From: Bacilli bacterium
GTDB taxonomy: Bacteria > Bacillota_I > Bacilli_A > RFN20 > CAG-826
DNA length: 6,610 bases
NCBI GenBank assembly: GCA_017617775.1
Contig: JAFZVO010000056.1
Coordinates: 1 to 6,610, forward strand
Direction: 5' to 3'
Part shown: positions 1-6,610 of the stretch, in pieces
Numbering within the stretch: the stretch's first letter is position 1
Layout: the number at the start of each line of letters is the position of its first letter
Translations under genes and position numbers: made by a program
The notes under the pieces: model-generated
Seen by the model: the letters and a program-made list of their open reading frames with translations, nothing else
Databases searched by the model: none
Told to the model about the DNA's origin: nothing

Positions 1-1866
1 CAACGCTTAAAACTTTCTAAGATTACCAGTGAAGAATTCGAAGCGGAAGATCACCGTAAAATCCTCATCGGAATGGCTAAAGATATCCGCGTCATTATCA
101 TCAAACTCGCGGATAGATTACATAATTTAAGAACTTTAGGCGCTCTTTCTAAAGAAAGACAAATCGCTTTGTCCCAGGAAACATTAGATGTCTTCGTCCC
201 CATTGCCCATCGTTTAGGTCTTGATATCATCAGAAGCGAGATGGCGGATATCTGTCTCAGCTATCTCCATCCCGATGAATTCCAGATGATCACTAAACTT
301 CTTAAGAAGAAGGCGAAAACCTTAGATAAATCATTAGACGCGATCAAGAAAAGAATCGCGGATATCTTATTTGAACATGAGATTCCTTTTGAAATCTCTT
401 CAAGAGTGAAATCCATTTTCTCCATCTATGAAAAGATGTATGTCAAATGTCATAACTTTGATGAAATCTATGACATTTTGGCATTAAGAATCATCACTGA
501 TACCGAATCGCATTGCTATCAAGCTTTAGGTTTGATTCATAAGACATATACTCCGGTAGTGGGTCGTTTTAAAGACTACATCGCGATGCCGAAACCAAAT
601 TTATATCAATCATTACATACCACAATCATCTCCGGTGATGGCAACTTCTATGAAGTCCAAATTCGAACTCAAGAGATGGATGCGATCGCCGAGACAGGTG
701 TCGCCTCTCACTGGGCCTATAAAGAAGGCACCAAATACGATCCCGAAAAAGAACAGAAGGATATCGAGAATAAACTGCACTGGTTTAGAGACTTTGTCTC
801 TATGACAAATGATGATAATTCCGAGAGCGCGAATGAATACATGTCTAACCTCACGAGAGACATCTTTGAGGCTAATGTCTACGTCTTCACTCCAAAAGGA
901 AAAGTCATTGAATTACCAGCGAATAGCACGCCGATCGATTTCGCATACCGCATCCACAGCAAGATTGCGGAGACGATGAGCGGTGCCCTTGTCAACCATG
1001 TTAACGTCCCATTCAACACGATATTAAAAACCGGTGATATGGTGGAGATTAAAACGAGCAAGAACGCGACCGGTCCAAATGAAGGCTGGTTAGATATCGT
1101 CGCGACCTCAACAGCGAGAACATATATCCGCAAGTTTTTAGCGAAGAAAAACGCCGCTCATGAAAGAGAAGAGAGGATTGAAAAAGGACGCATGTCCTGT
1201 CTCGATGCTTTCAAAGAAAGAGGTGTTGAAGAACACGAGATGATGGAACTCCTCTCCGATTGGAAGACATTAGAATATTTCAATGTTCCATCTGTCGATG
1301 ATTTATTCATCGCGGTATCGGGAAGAAAACCAACCACCGGAGCGATCATCGACTTCTTAAAGATTAAAAAACCAATTGTCGTCCCACAGAACTCAACGAA
1401 GAAAGTGGTGACTTCATCGGGTAAATATCCAATTTACTGCAAAGGCGTGAGCAGACTTGCAATCTCCCGCAGCAATTGCTGCAACCCCATCCCTGGCGAC
1501 GATATCATCGGCTTCATCACCAAAGGTAAAGGCATCTCTGTCCACCGCGCGAACTGTCCAAATGTTGTCGGTAAGACAGAACGATTAGTCGAGGTGTTCT
1601 GGAGAACAGATTTAGAATATTCGACTTATCCAGTGGACTTACTCGTAGAAGCGAGCAACCGTCAAAACCTCGTCATCGCAATTATGCAAGCGATGAACAA
1701 CAACCACGTCAACGTCTCTAATTTAAGTGCGAAATTAGCGGATAAAGGGACGAAGGCGATGATCAATATGACCATTATGGTCTCTGACGCAAAGAGGCTA
1801 AATGATATTATGAACATTCTTTTAAATGTTAATAGCGTATATAACGTCACCAGATTAATCCATTAA
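1..1866 (+). CDS. rel: Long RelA/SpoT homologue, (p)ppGpp synthetase/hydrolase (5' partial)
   Basis: This is the stringent-response enzyme that makes (p)ppGpp from ATP and GDP/GTP and, in bifunctional forms, also hydrolyses it. The frame is open from base 1, giving 621 visible residues. Family members have about 730, so roughly 110 N-terminal residues lie outside the window, including the metal-binding part of the HD hydrolase domain. Visible in order (residues counted from the edge) are the end of the HD domain with LADRLHNL (36-43), the synthetase domain (about 135-243) with RVKSIFSIYEKM, RFKD (189-192), PKPNLYQSLHT and EVQIRT, the TGS domain (about 288-351), a helical linker, the conserved-cysteine domain with SNCCNPIPGD (Cys493, Cys494) and HRANCPN (Cys519), and a C-terminal ACT domain (about 539-621). 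RFKD is the RxKD type associated with bifunctional enzymes, unlike the ExDD of synthetase-only RelA. The Met codon at 73 is internal, not a start. The gene is intact to its TAA stop and leads into hisS. Confidence 0.96.
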   Translation, partial: QRLKLSKITSEEFEAEDHRKILIGMAKDIRVIIIKLADRLHNLRTLGALSKERQIALSQETLDVFVPIAHRLGLDIIRSEMADICLSYLHPDEFQMITKLLKKKAKTLDKSLDAIKKRIADILFEHEIPFEISSRVKSIFSIYEKMYVKCHNFDEIYDILALRIITDTESHCYQALGLIHKTYTPVVGRFKDYIAMPKPNLYQSLHTTIISGDGNFYEVQIRTQEMDAIAETGVASHWAYKEGTKYDPEKEQKDIENKLHWFRDFVSMTNDDNSESANEYMSNLTRDIFEANVYVFTPKGKVIELPANSTPIDFAYRIHSKIAETMSGALVNHVNVPFNTILKTGDMVEIKTSKNATGPNEGWLDIVATSTARTYIRKFLAKKNAAHEREERIEKGRMSCLDAFKERGVEEHEMMELLSDWKTLEYFNVPSVDDLFIAVSGRKPTTGAIIDFLKIKKPIVVPQNSTKKVVTSSGKYPIYCKGVSRLAISRSNCCNPIPGDDIIGFITKGKGISVHRANCPNVVGKTERLVEVFWRTDLEYSTYPVDLLVEASNRQNLVIAIMQAMNNNHVNVSNLSAKLADKGTKAMINMTIMVSDAKRLNDIMNILLNVNSVYNVTRLIH

Positions 1867-1871
1867 GGAGG
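1865..1871 (+). promoter_or_regulatory. Ribosome binding site of hisS
   Basis: AAGGAGG is a full match to the anti-Shine-Dalgarno core. It lies 7 nt before the hisS ATG and its first two bases are the last two of the rel TAA stop. It fixes the hisS start and suggests that ribosomes finishing rel are well placed to reinitiate. Confidence 0.9.
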
Positions 1872-1878
1872 AAAAGAT

Positions 1879-3153
1879 ATGCAAAATGTAAAAGGAACTC
1901 ATGATTTATTACCGGAAGAAGCCGCGAGTTTTGAATCGATTGAAAATCTTTTGAAGAAGATCGCTTCTCTATACGCATATAAAGAAGTGAGAACACCGGT
2001 CATTGAGAGCAGTGATCTTTTCATCCGTGGAGTGGGCAATTCCTCTGATGTCGTCAGAAAAGAGATGTACACATTCCTCGATAAAGGAGATCGCAGTCTT
2101 TCTCTCCGTCCGGAATTCACCGCGGGTATCATCCGTATGCTCGTGAACAACAAAACCTATGCGACGGAAGAATTACCTCTTAAATATTATTATGTCGGTC
2201 CAGTCTTCAGATATGACCGTCCTCAGCTCGGGAGATATCGTCAGTTCAACCAATTCGGTGTTGAATCCGTCGGTAATGATTCCTATTTCAACGATGTTGA
2301 AGTGATCATGATGGCCTATTCCATGCTCATCTCTTTAGGATTGACTTATGTCAAACTCAAAATCAATTCCATCGGTGATGACACTTCAAGAAGTAATTAC
2401 CGTAACGCATTAAAGGAATATTTCGCTCCTCATATTGAAAATATGTGCGATGACTGCAAACAGCGTTATGAGCTCAATCCGTTAAGAATCTTAGACTGCA
2501 AAGTCGAAGAAGATATCAAGATTGCAGCGAACGCTCCATTAGTCACTGAATATTTGTCCAAAGAAAGTGAAGAGAGATTCAACAACATCCTTCTCTTATT
2601 AACCCAATATGATATCCCTTATGAAGTAGATCCACATCTCGTCAGAGGTTTAGATTATTATTCCGAGACAGTCTTTGAATTCCATTATCAAAGTCAGAAT
2701 GGTAATAACTATGGCGCGATTGGCGGTGGTGGTCATTACCACAAACTCGTCAAGGAATTAGGTGGACCTGACCTACCAGGTATCGGCTTCTCCTTTGGAG
2801 TAGAAAGACTTTATAACGTCTTAAAAGATGATGGCTTACTTCCAGAAGATGAAGATAAAGTGCTCATCTATATGATGCCGATGGGATTAGAAGCGAGAAA
2901 ACTCGCCTTAGCCTTAGCGGGTGACTTAAGAATGTCTGGCTATATCACCGACTATTGCTTCGATGATTGCAAGATCAGCGCGATGTTCAAACGCGCGGAG
3001 AAAAAAGAAGCCAAATACGCGATTATCATCGGCGATAACGAAGTGAACAATAATAAAGTTATTATCAAAGATTTAAACAAACAGGAACAAATCGAAGTCC
3101 CAACTGATGAAGTTGTCGATTTCTTCGATAAATTAACACCGAACAAGGAGTAA
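1879..3153 (+). CDS. hisS: Histidyl-tRNA synthetase
   Basis: Class II aminoacyl-tRNA synthetase, a cytoplasmic homodimer that charges tRNA-His with histidine using ATP. The 424 residues match the usual bacterial length (about 420-430). It opens with the family signature VKGTHDLLPEE, followed by motif 1 around residues 36-60, motif 2 at 110-128 (FRYDRP, then GRYRQFNQFGVE), the HisA loop LVRGLDYYSETVFEF (253-267, with Arg256 in the catalytic arginine position), the HisB loop GGGGHYHKL (282-290) and motif 3 GIGFSFGVERL (301-311). The C-terminal anticodon-binding domain spans about 327-420 and includes KRAEKKEAKYAIIIGDNEV. A short cysteine-bearing insertion (Cys190, Cys193, Cys207 in NPLRILDCK) is of the firmicute type. 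Oddly, the HisB loop has His at positions that are usually Arg and Asp/Asn (GGGRYD/N). All catalytic motifs remain, so I read it as a true HisRS, not the HisZ paralogue, which lacks the anticodon-binding domain. The start is set by AAGGAGG 7 nt upstream. It ends 4 nt before aspS. Confidence 0.98.
   Translation: MQNVKGTHDLLPEEAASFESIENLLKKIASLYAYKEVRTPVIESSDLFIRGVGNSSDVVRKEMYTFLDKGDRSLSLRPEFTAGIIRMLVNNKTYATEELPLKYYYVGPVFRYDRPQLGRYRQFNQFGVESVGNDSYFNDVEVIMMAYSMLISLGLTYVKLKINSIGDDTSRSNYRNALKEYFAPHIENMCDDCKQRYELNPLRILDCKVEEDIKIAANAPLVTEYLSKESEERFNNILLLLTQYDIPYEVDPHLVRGLDYYSETVFEFHYQSQNGNNYGAIGGGGHYHKLVKELGGPDLPGIGFSFGVERLYNVLKDDGLLPEDEDKVLIYMMPMGLEARKLALALAGDLRMSGYITDYCFDDCKISAMFKRAEKKEAKYAIIIGDNEVNNNKVIIKDLNKQEQIEVPTDEVVDFFDKLTPNKE
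3145..3150 (+). promoter_or_regulatory. Ribosome binding site of aspS
   Basis: AAGGAG forms the last two sense codons of hisS (Lys-Glu) and lies 7 nt before the aspS ATG, with the hisS TAA between them. Because the site is inside hisS coding sequence, translation of the two genes is probably coupled. Confidence 0.88.
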
Positions 3154-3157
3154 AAAC

Positions 3158-4876
3158 ATGAAAAGAACTTGTTTTAACACCGACTTAACACTTGAGAATG
3201 TCGGCCAAGAAGTTGACCTCGTTGGATGGGTCAGCAAGAAAAGAGATTTAGGCTCGATATCTTTTATCGACCTCCGCGATCGAAGCGGGATTATTCAAAT
3301 CATCTCTGAGGATACTTCTTCCTTACCAGAGATTAGAAATGAATATATTCTTTCCGTTCACGGCAAGGTCCGAGCCAAAGATAAACCCAACCCCAATTTG
3401 AAGACTGGTAACATCGAAGTAGTGGCCTCGAAAGTGGAAGTTATTAATACGGCGAATACCACCCCTCTCATCATCGCGGATAACACCGACGCCTTAGAAG
3501 ATACGAGATTAAAATATCGTTATCTCGATTTAAGACGTCCATGCATGCAGCATTTCCTCGATGTTCGTCATCAAATCAAGTTGATTTGTCATCAATACTT
3601 AAGCTCCCATCGATTCGTGGAAGTGGAGACTCCAATCCTCTGTTTATCCACGCCTGAAGGGGCAAGAGACTATTTAGTCCCGTCTCGTGTCCATAACGGT
3701 TCTTTCTATGCCTTACCACAATCCCCTCAAATCTATAAACAACTCTTGATGATCGGCGGTATGGAGAGATATTACCAAATCGCGAGATGCTTTAGAGATG
3801 AAGACTTACGCGCGGACCGTCAGCCAGACTTCACCCAAGTCGATATTGAAACTAGTTTCTTAGATCAAGACCAATTCTTAACGATGATGGAAGGTTTGAT
3901 CAAAGAAATCTTTAAAGGGACAGTCGGTTATGATGTCAAATTACCTTTGAGAAGACTTCCTTATTTAGAAGCGATGGACAAATATGGTTCTGATAAACCA
4001 GACACTCGTTTCGACATTCTTTTAAATGATGTCACTGACTTATTCGGTGACCTCGAAGTCAATGGCTTTAATAACGCAGAAACGATCAGAGCGATCGTCA
4101 TTCCAGGCGTCGCCCAAAGCACATCCCGTAAAGTGATTGACGAATTATCCTTAGAAGCCAAGAAATTCTCCATCCCATATATTTTATATATGAAGAAGGA
4201 AAACGGCCTCTTAAGTGGCTCTTTGACCAAGAATATCCCTGAAGAGAGACAACAGCAATTAGTCGAGAGATTAAAAGTGAACGATAACGATGTCGTTCTT
4301 CTCGCTTGTGGAGCAAAGACTAGAGTTCTCCCATTATTAGGCGCGTTACGCTGCCAATACGCGAGAAAGTTAGGCCTCATCAAACCAAATACTTATGATT
4401 TATTATGGGTCGTCGACTTCCCATTATTTGAGAAGACCGATGAAGGTGGATATACATCCTCCCATCACCCATTCACTCGTCCAAGAGACGAATCTTTACC
4501 ATATTTAACCAAGGATCCAAGCCAGGTCTTATCATATGCTTATGATATTGTCATCAACGGTTATGAAGCTGGTGGTGGTTCCTTAAGGATTTACGATCAA
4601 AAAATACAACATCAGATCTTTGAGATATTGGGATTAAGCGAAGAGGATATTAAACGCAAATTTGGTTTCTTCATCGACGCTTTCCAATATGGCACCCCTC
4701 CGCATGCTGGTATGGCATTCGGTCTCGACCGTTTGACGATGATCTTAGGTGGCACAGACAACATTCGTGATGTCATCGCCTTCCCGAAGAACTTATCAGC
4801 GGTGGAACCGATGAGTGGCTGTCCATCCCCAGTTGATCAAGATCAACTCGATGAACTTGGTATCAAATTAAAATGA
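3158..4876 (+). CDS. aspS: Aspartyl-tRNA synthetase, bacterial type
   Basis: Class IIb synthetase that charges tRNA-Asp with aspartate in the cytoplasm. The 572 residues are close to the usual 580-600 of bacterial AspRS with its GAD insertion. The N-terminal OB-fold anticodon-binding domain covers about 1-105 (VGWVSKKRDLGSISFIDLRD). Then come motif 1 with FVEVETPIL (153-161), the aspartate-site segment LPQSPQIYKQLLM (186-198), motif 2 with ARCFRDEDLRADRQPDFTQ (209-227), the GAD domain (about 290-410), the GGGSLRIYD segment (472-480), and motif 3 with PPHAGMAFGLDRL (514-526), which carries the conserved Arg525. Leu31 in RDLG is the residue associated with aspartate-specific enzymes, whereas well-studied relaxed-specificity enzymes such as that of Pseudomonas have His there. 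This hints at, but does not prove, a discriminating AspRS. The C-terminal end ELGIKLK is normal. The gene ends in UGA, whose last base begins the tkt Shine-Dalgarno. Read-through as Trp would give a short unrelated tail, which supports UGA being a stop. Confidence 0.98.
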   Translation: MKRTCFNTDLTLENVGQEVDLVGWVSKKRDLGSISFIDLRDRSGIIQIISEDTSSLPEIRNEYILSVHGKVRAKDKPNPNLKTGNIEVVASKVEVINTANTTPLIIADNTDALEDTRLKYRYLDLRRPCMQHFLDVRHQIKLICHQYLSSHRFVEVETPILCLSTPEGARDYLVPSRVHNGSFYALPQSPQIYKQLLMIGGMERYYQIARCFRDEDLRADRQPDFTQVDIETSFLDQDQFLTMMEGLIKEIFKGTVGYDVKLPLRRLPYLEAMDKYGSDKPDTRFDILLNDVTDLFGDLEVNGFNNAETIRAIVIPGVAQSTSRKVIDELSLEAKKFSIPYILYMKKENGLLSGSLTKNIPEERQQQLVERLKVNDNDVVLLACGAKTRVLPLLGALRCQYARKLGLIKPNTYDLLWVVDFPLFEKTDEGGYTSSHHPFTRPRDESLPYLTKDPSQVLSYAYDIVINGYEAGGGSLRIYDQKIQHQIFEILGLSEEDIKRKFGFFIDAFQYGTPPHAGMAFGLDRLTMILGGTDNIRDVIAFPKNLSAVEPMSGCPSPVDQDQLDELGIKLK

Positions 4877-4880
4877 GGAG
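4875..4880 (+). promoter_or_regulatory. Ribosome binding site of tkt
   Basis: GAGGAG lies 6 nt before the ATG at 4887 and shares its first two bases with the aspS TGA stop. It selects this ATG, which also gives the normal transketolase N-terminus. Confidence 0.88.
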
Positions 4881-4886
4881 TAATTT

Positions 4887-6610
4887 ATGAACCAAAAAAT
4901 TGACGAATTATCAATCGCGACGATCAGAAGCCTTTGCATCGACATGATCAACAAGGCCAAGTCTGGTCACCCAGGCATGGCGTTAGGTAGCGCGCCAATC
5001 CTGTACACATTATTCACGAGACACTTAGTGGCCTATCCAAAAGATCCGGAATGGATCAACCGTGACCGCTTTGTCCTCTCCGGTGGACACGCTTCCAGCT
5101 TGTTATACGCTTTGCTTCATCTCTCGGGATATGCTTTATCTCTCGATGATTTAAAGAACTTCAGACAACTCGGTTCAAATACTCCCGGTCACCCCGAAGT
5201 GGGAGTCACTCCAGGTGTTGATGCCTCAACTGGTCCTTTAGGGCAAGGTTTAGGCGAAGCGGTTGGCCTTGCGATGGCGGAGACCATGCTTCAAACCCTC
5301 TATCCAAAAGGAAATAAATTGATTGACCATTACACATATTGTTTATGTGGTGATGGCTGTTTAGAAGAAGGTATTAGCCAAGAAGCGATCACTTTCGCGG
5401 GCAATCAAAAACTCAATAAACTCATCGTATTTTATGATGCCAACAACGTCACTTTAGATGGTCCATTAGCCTTAAGCGATAACGAGGATATCAAAGGTAG
5501 ATTCCTCGCCGCGGGTTGGAATTATCTTGAAGTGAGCGATGGTAACGACATCGAAGCCATCGATGAAGCGATTAAGACTGCCCAAAAGAGCAAAGATAAA
5601 CCAACATTGATCAAGGTGAATACCATCATCGGATATGGTTCTACTCGTCAAGGAACGAATAAAGTCCACGGGGCACCTTTAGGTGAAGAAGATGGCAAAC
5701 AAGCCAAAGTCGAGGTCTATCATTTCGATCATCCAGATTTCTTCATTCCTGAAGAAGTGAAGCAATATTTCGCTGATACTCTCTATAAGAGAGGTGAAAA
5801 AGCCTATCAAGAATATAATAAGATGTTTGAGAAATATACCGCCTCTTATCCTGAAGATGCGAAACGATTCATCGACTTCCGCGACAACGATTACAGCGGC
5901 TATCTCCCTGATGTCTATCCCGATTTTGAAGTCGGTAAGGTAAAAGCGACGAGAAACGCCTCTGGCGAAGCTCTTAATCAATTTACTTTGACATTACCGA
6001 ACCTCTTCGGTGGTTCTGCTGACGTCGCTAGCTCAGTCCAAACAGTGATTAAAGGAGGAGAATTCTATTCTCCAGATCATCGCGATGGTAGACAAATCGC
6101 GTATGGTATTAGAGAACTTGCGATGACAGCGATCGCTAACGGCCTATTACTCCATAAGGGTTTAAGAACATATGTCGGTAGCTTCTTCGTCTTCTCTGAT
6201 TATCTCAAACCAGCGATCAGATTAGCCTGTTTGATGAGATTACCAATGATCTATCTCTTCTCCCATGACTCAATCGCTGTTGGTGAAGATGGCCCAACTC
6301 ATCAACCAGTTGAACAACTCGCGATGCTTCGTTCTCTCCCACATTTAAATGTGATTCGTCCATGCGATGATAAAGAGACTTATGGAGCCTGGCAAATCGC
6401 TCTTAAGAGCAAAGATACGCCAACAGTCATACTCCTCTCTAGACAAGGCTTACCAACTTTAAAAGAAAGCGATCCAAAGATGGTGGAGAAAGGTGCTTAT
6501 GTCGTCAGCGACAGAAAGAATCCTATGTATGTCATCATCGCCACTGGTAGTGAAGTCGATCTCGCTTTGAAAGCCCAGGCGAAATTAGACGAAGAAAAGA
6601 TTCCTGTCCG
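4887..6610 (+). CDS. tkt: Transketolase (3' partial)
   Basis: Thiamine-diphosphate enzyme of the non-oxidative pentose phosphate pathway. It transfers two-carbon ketol units between sugar phosphates (xylulose-5-P with ribose-5-P or erythrose-4-P) in the cytoplasm. 574 codons are visible of the usual 650-670, so the end of the C-terminal domain is cut by the window edge. Motifs in order are KSGHPGMALG (His28), RFVLSGGHAS (His68), TPGHPE (His102), STGPLGQG, the ThDP/metal motif starting GDGCLEEG (Asp156, Glu161) and closing at DANNVTLDG (Asn186, Val188), KVHGAPLG (His261), Arg356, GGSADVASS (Ser383), the catalytic glutamate in GIRELAM (Glu410), then SHDSIAVGEDGPTHQPVEQ (His460, Asp468, His472) and LSRQGLP (Arg519). 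These line up with the cofactor and sugar-phosphate residues of E. coli TktA, so the enzyme should be active. The His68-Asp156-His261 set and the full length through the Pyr domain distinguish it from DXP synthase and from split archaeal-type transketolases. It is probably the last seen member of the rel-hisS-aspS operon, although aminoacyl-tRNA synthesis has no direct link to it. Confidence 0.97.
   Translation, partial: MNQKIDELSIATIRSLCIDMINKAKSGHPGMALGSAPILYTLFTRHLVAYPKDPEWINRDRFVLSGGHASSLLYALLHLSGYALSLDDLKNFRQLGSNTPGHPEVGVTPGVDASTGPLGQGLGEAVGLAMAETMLQTLYPKGNKLIDHYTYCLCGDGCLEEGISQEAITFAGNQKLNKLIVFYDANNVTLDGPLALSDNEDIKGRFLAAGWNYLEVSDGNDIEAIDEAIKTAQKSKDKPTLIKVNTIIGYGSTRQGTNKVHGAPLGEEDGKQAKVEVYHFDHPDFFIPEEVKQYFADTLYKRGEKAYQEYNKMFEKYTASYPEDAKRFIDFRDNDYSGYLPDVYPDFEVGKVKATRNASGEALNQFTLTLPNLFGGSADVASSVQTVIKGGEFYSPDHRDGRQIAYGIRELAMTAIANGLLLHKGLRTYVGSFFVFSDYLKPAIRLACLMRLPMIYLFSHDSIAVGEDGPTHQPVEQLAMLRSLPHLNVIRPCDDKETYGAWQIALKSKDTPTVILLSRQGLPTLKESDPKMVEKGAYVVSDRKNPMYVIIATGSEVDLALKAQAKLDEEKIPV

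Noticed and set aside
73..75. ATG as a possible start of rel
   Set aside because: The frame is open upstream to base 1, and the 24 residues before it match the HD-domain region of long Rel proteins (for example HRKILIGMAKDIRV). The true start lies upstream of the window.
2719..2736. GGCGGTGGTGGT-type short repeat
   Set aside because: It is the run of glycine codons of the HisB loop of hisS, not a DNA repeat.
3151..3157. Possible terminator or promoter between hisS and aspS
   Set aside because: The gap is only 4 nt and no hairpin or -10/-35 pair can fit. The other two junctions are also too short.
3961..4383. A 140-codon open frame on the minus strand within aspS, with a nested 72-codon one in another frame
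   Set aside because: It lies entirely opposite the conserved GAD domain region of aspS, has no recognisable protein motif, and no ribosome binding site stands out. It is a shadow of the coding sequence.
5472..5981. Minus-strand open frames of 65 and 100 codons within tkt
   Set aside because: They are opposite well-conserved transketolase sequence and have no recognisable family features.

Overview
The window is a compact, fully coding stretch of a bacterial chromosome with four genes in a row on the + strand: the 3' part of a long RelA/SpoT homologue (rel), complete hisS (histidyl-tRNA synthetase), complete aspS (aspartyl-tRNA synthetase) and the 5' part of tkt (transketolase). Both edges cut genes: rel lacks its N-terminus and tkt its C-terminus. 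I see no RNA gene, mobile element, CRISPR array, repeat or terminator.

The organism is most likely a member of the Bacillota. The rel-hisS-aspS neighbourhood is typical of Firmicutes, the Shine-Dalgarno sequences are strong (AGGAGG, AAGGAG, GAGGAG), and the protein sequences look firmicute-like. The order is a reduced form of the usual rel-dtd-(lytH)-hisS-aspS cluster, without the D-Tyr-tRNA deacylase gene. The sequences have an Erysipelotrichia/Mollicutes-relative feel (an uncultured RF39-like lineage, for example), but that is a low-confidence impression. The genetic code is standard: aspS ends at UGA directly before the tkt ribosome binding site, and Trp is encoded by UGG throughout.

Layout: rel 1-1866 (open at the left edge), 12 nt gap, hisS 1879-3153, 4 nt gap, aspS 3158-4876, 10 nt gap, tkt 4887-6610 (open at the right edge). 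Each downstream ribosome binding site overlaps the end of the preceding gene, so the four genes are probably co-transcribed. There is no room for a promoter, terminator or T-box leader at any junction.

Functionally, rel makes and probably degrades (p)ppGpp in response to uncharged tRNA, and hisS and aspS determine how much tRNA-His and tRNA-Asp is charged. This places the sensor of amino-acid starvation beside two enzymes that shape its signal. Transketolase adds the non-oxidative pentose phosphate pathway, which supplies the ribose-5-phosphate used for nucleotides and histidine. I find no novel system. The points worth a second look are modest: loss of the leader space where a T-box often sits, tkt as an unusual operon partner, and a variant histidine-binding motif in HisRS.
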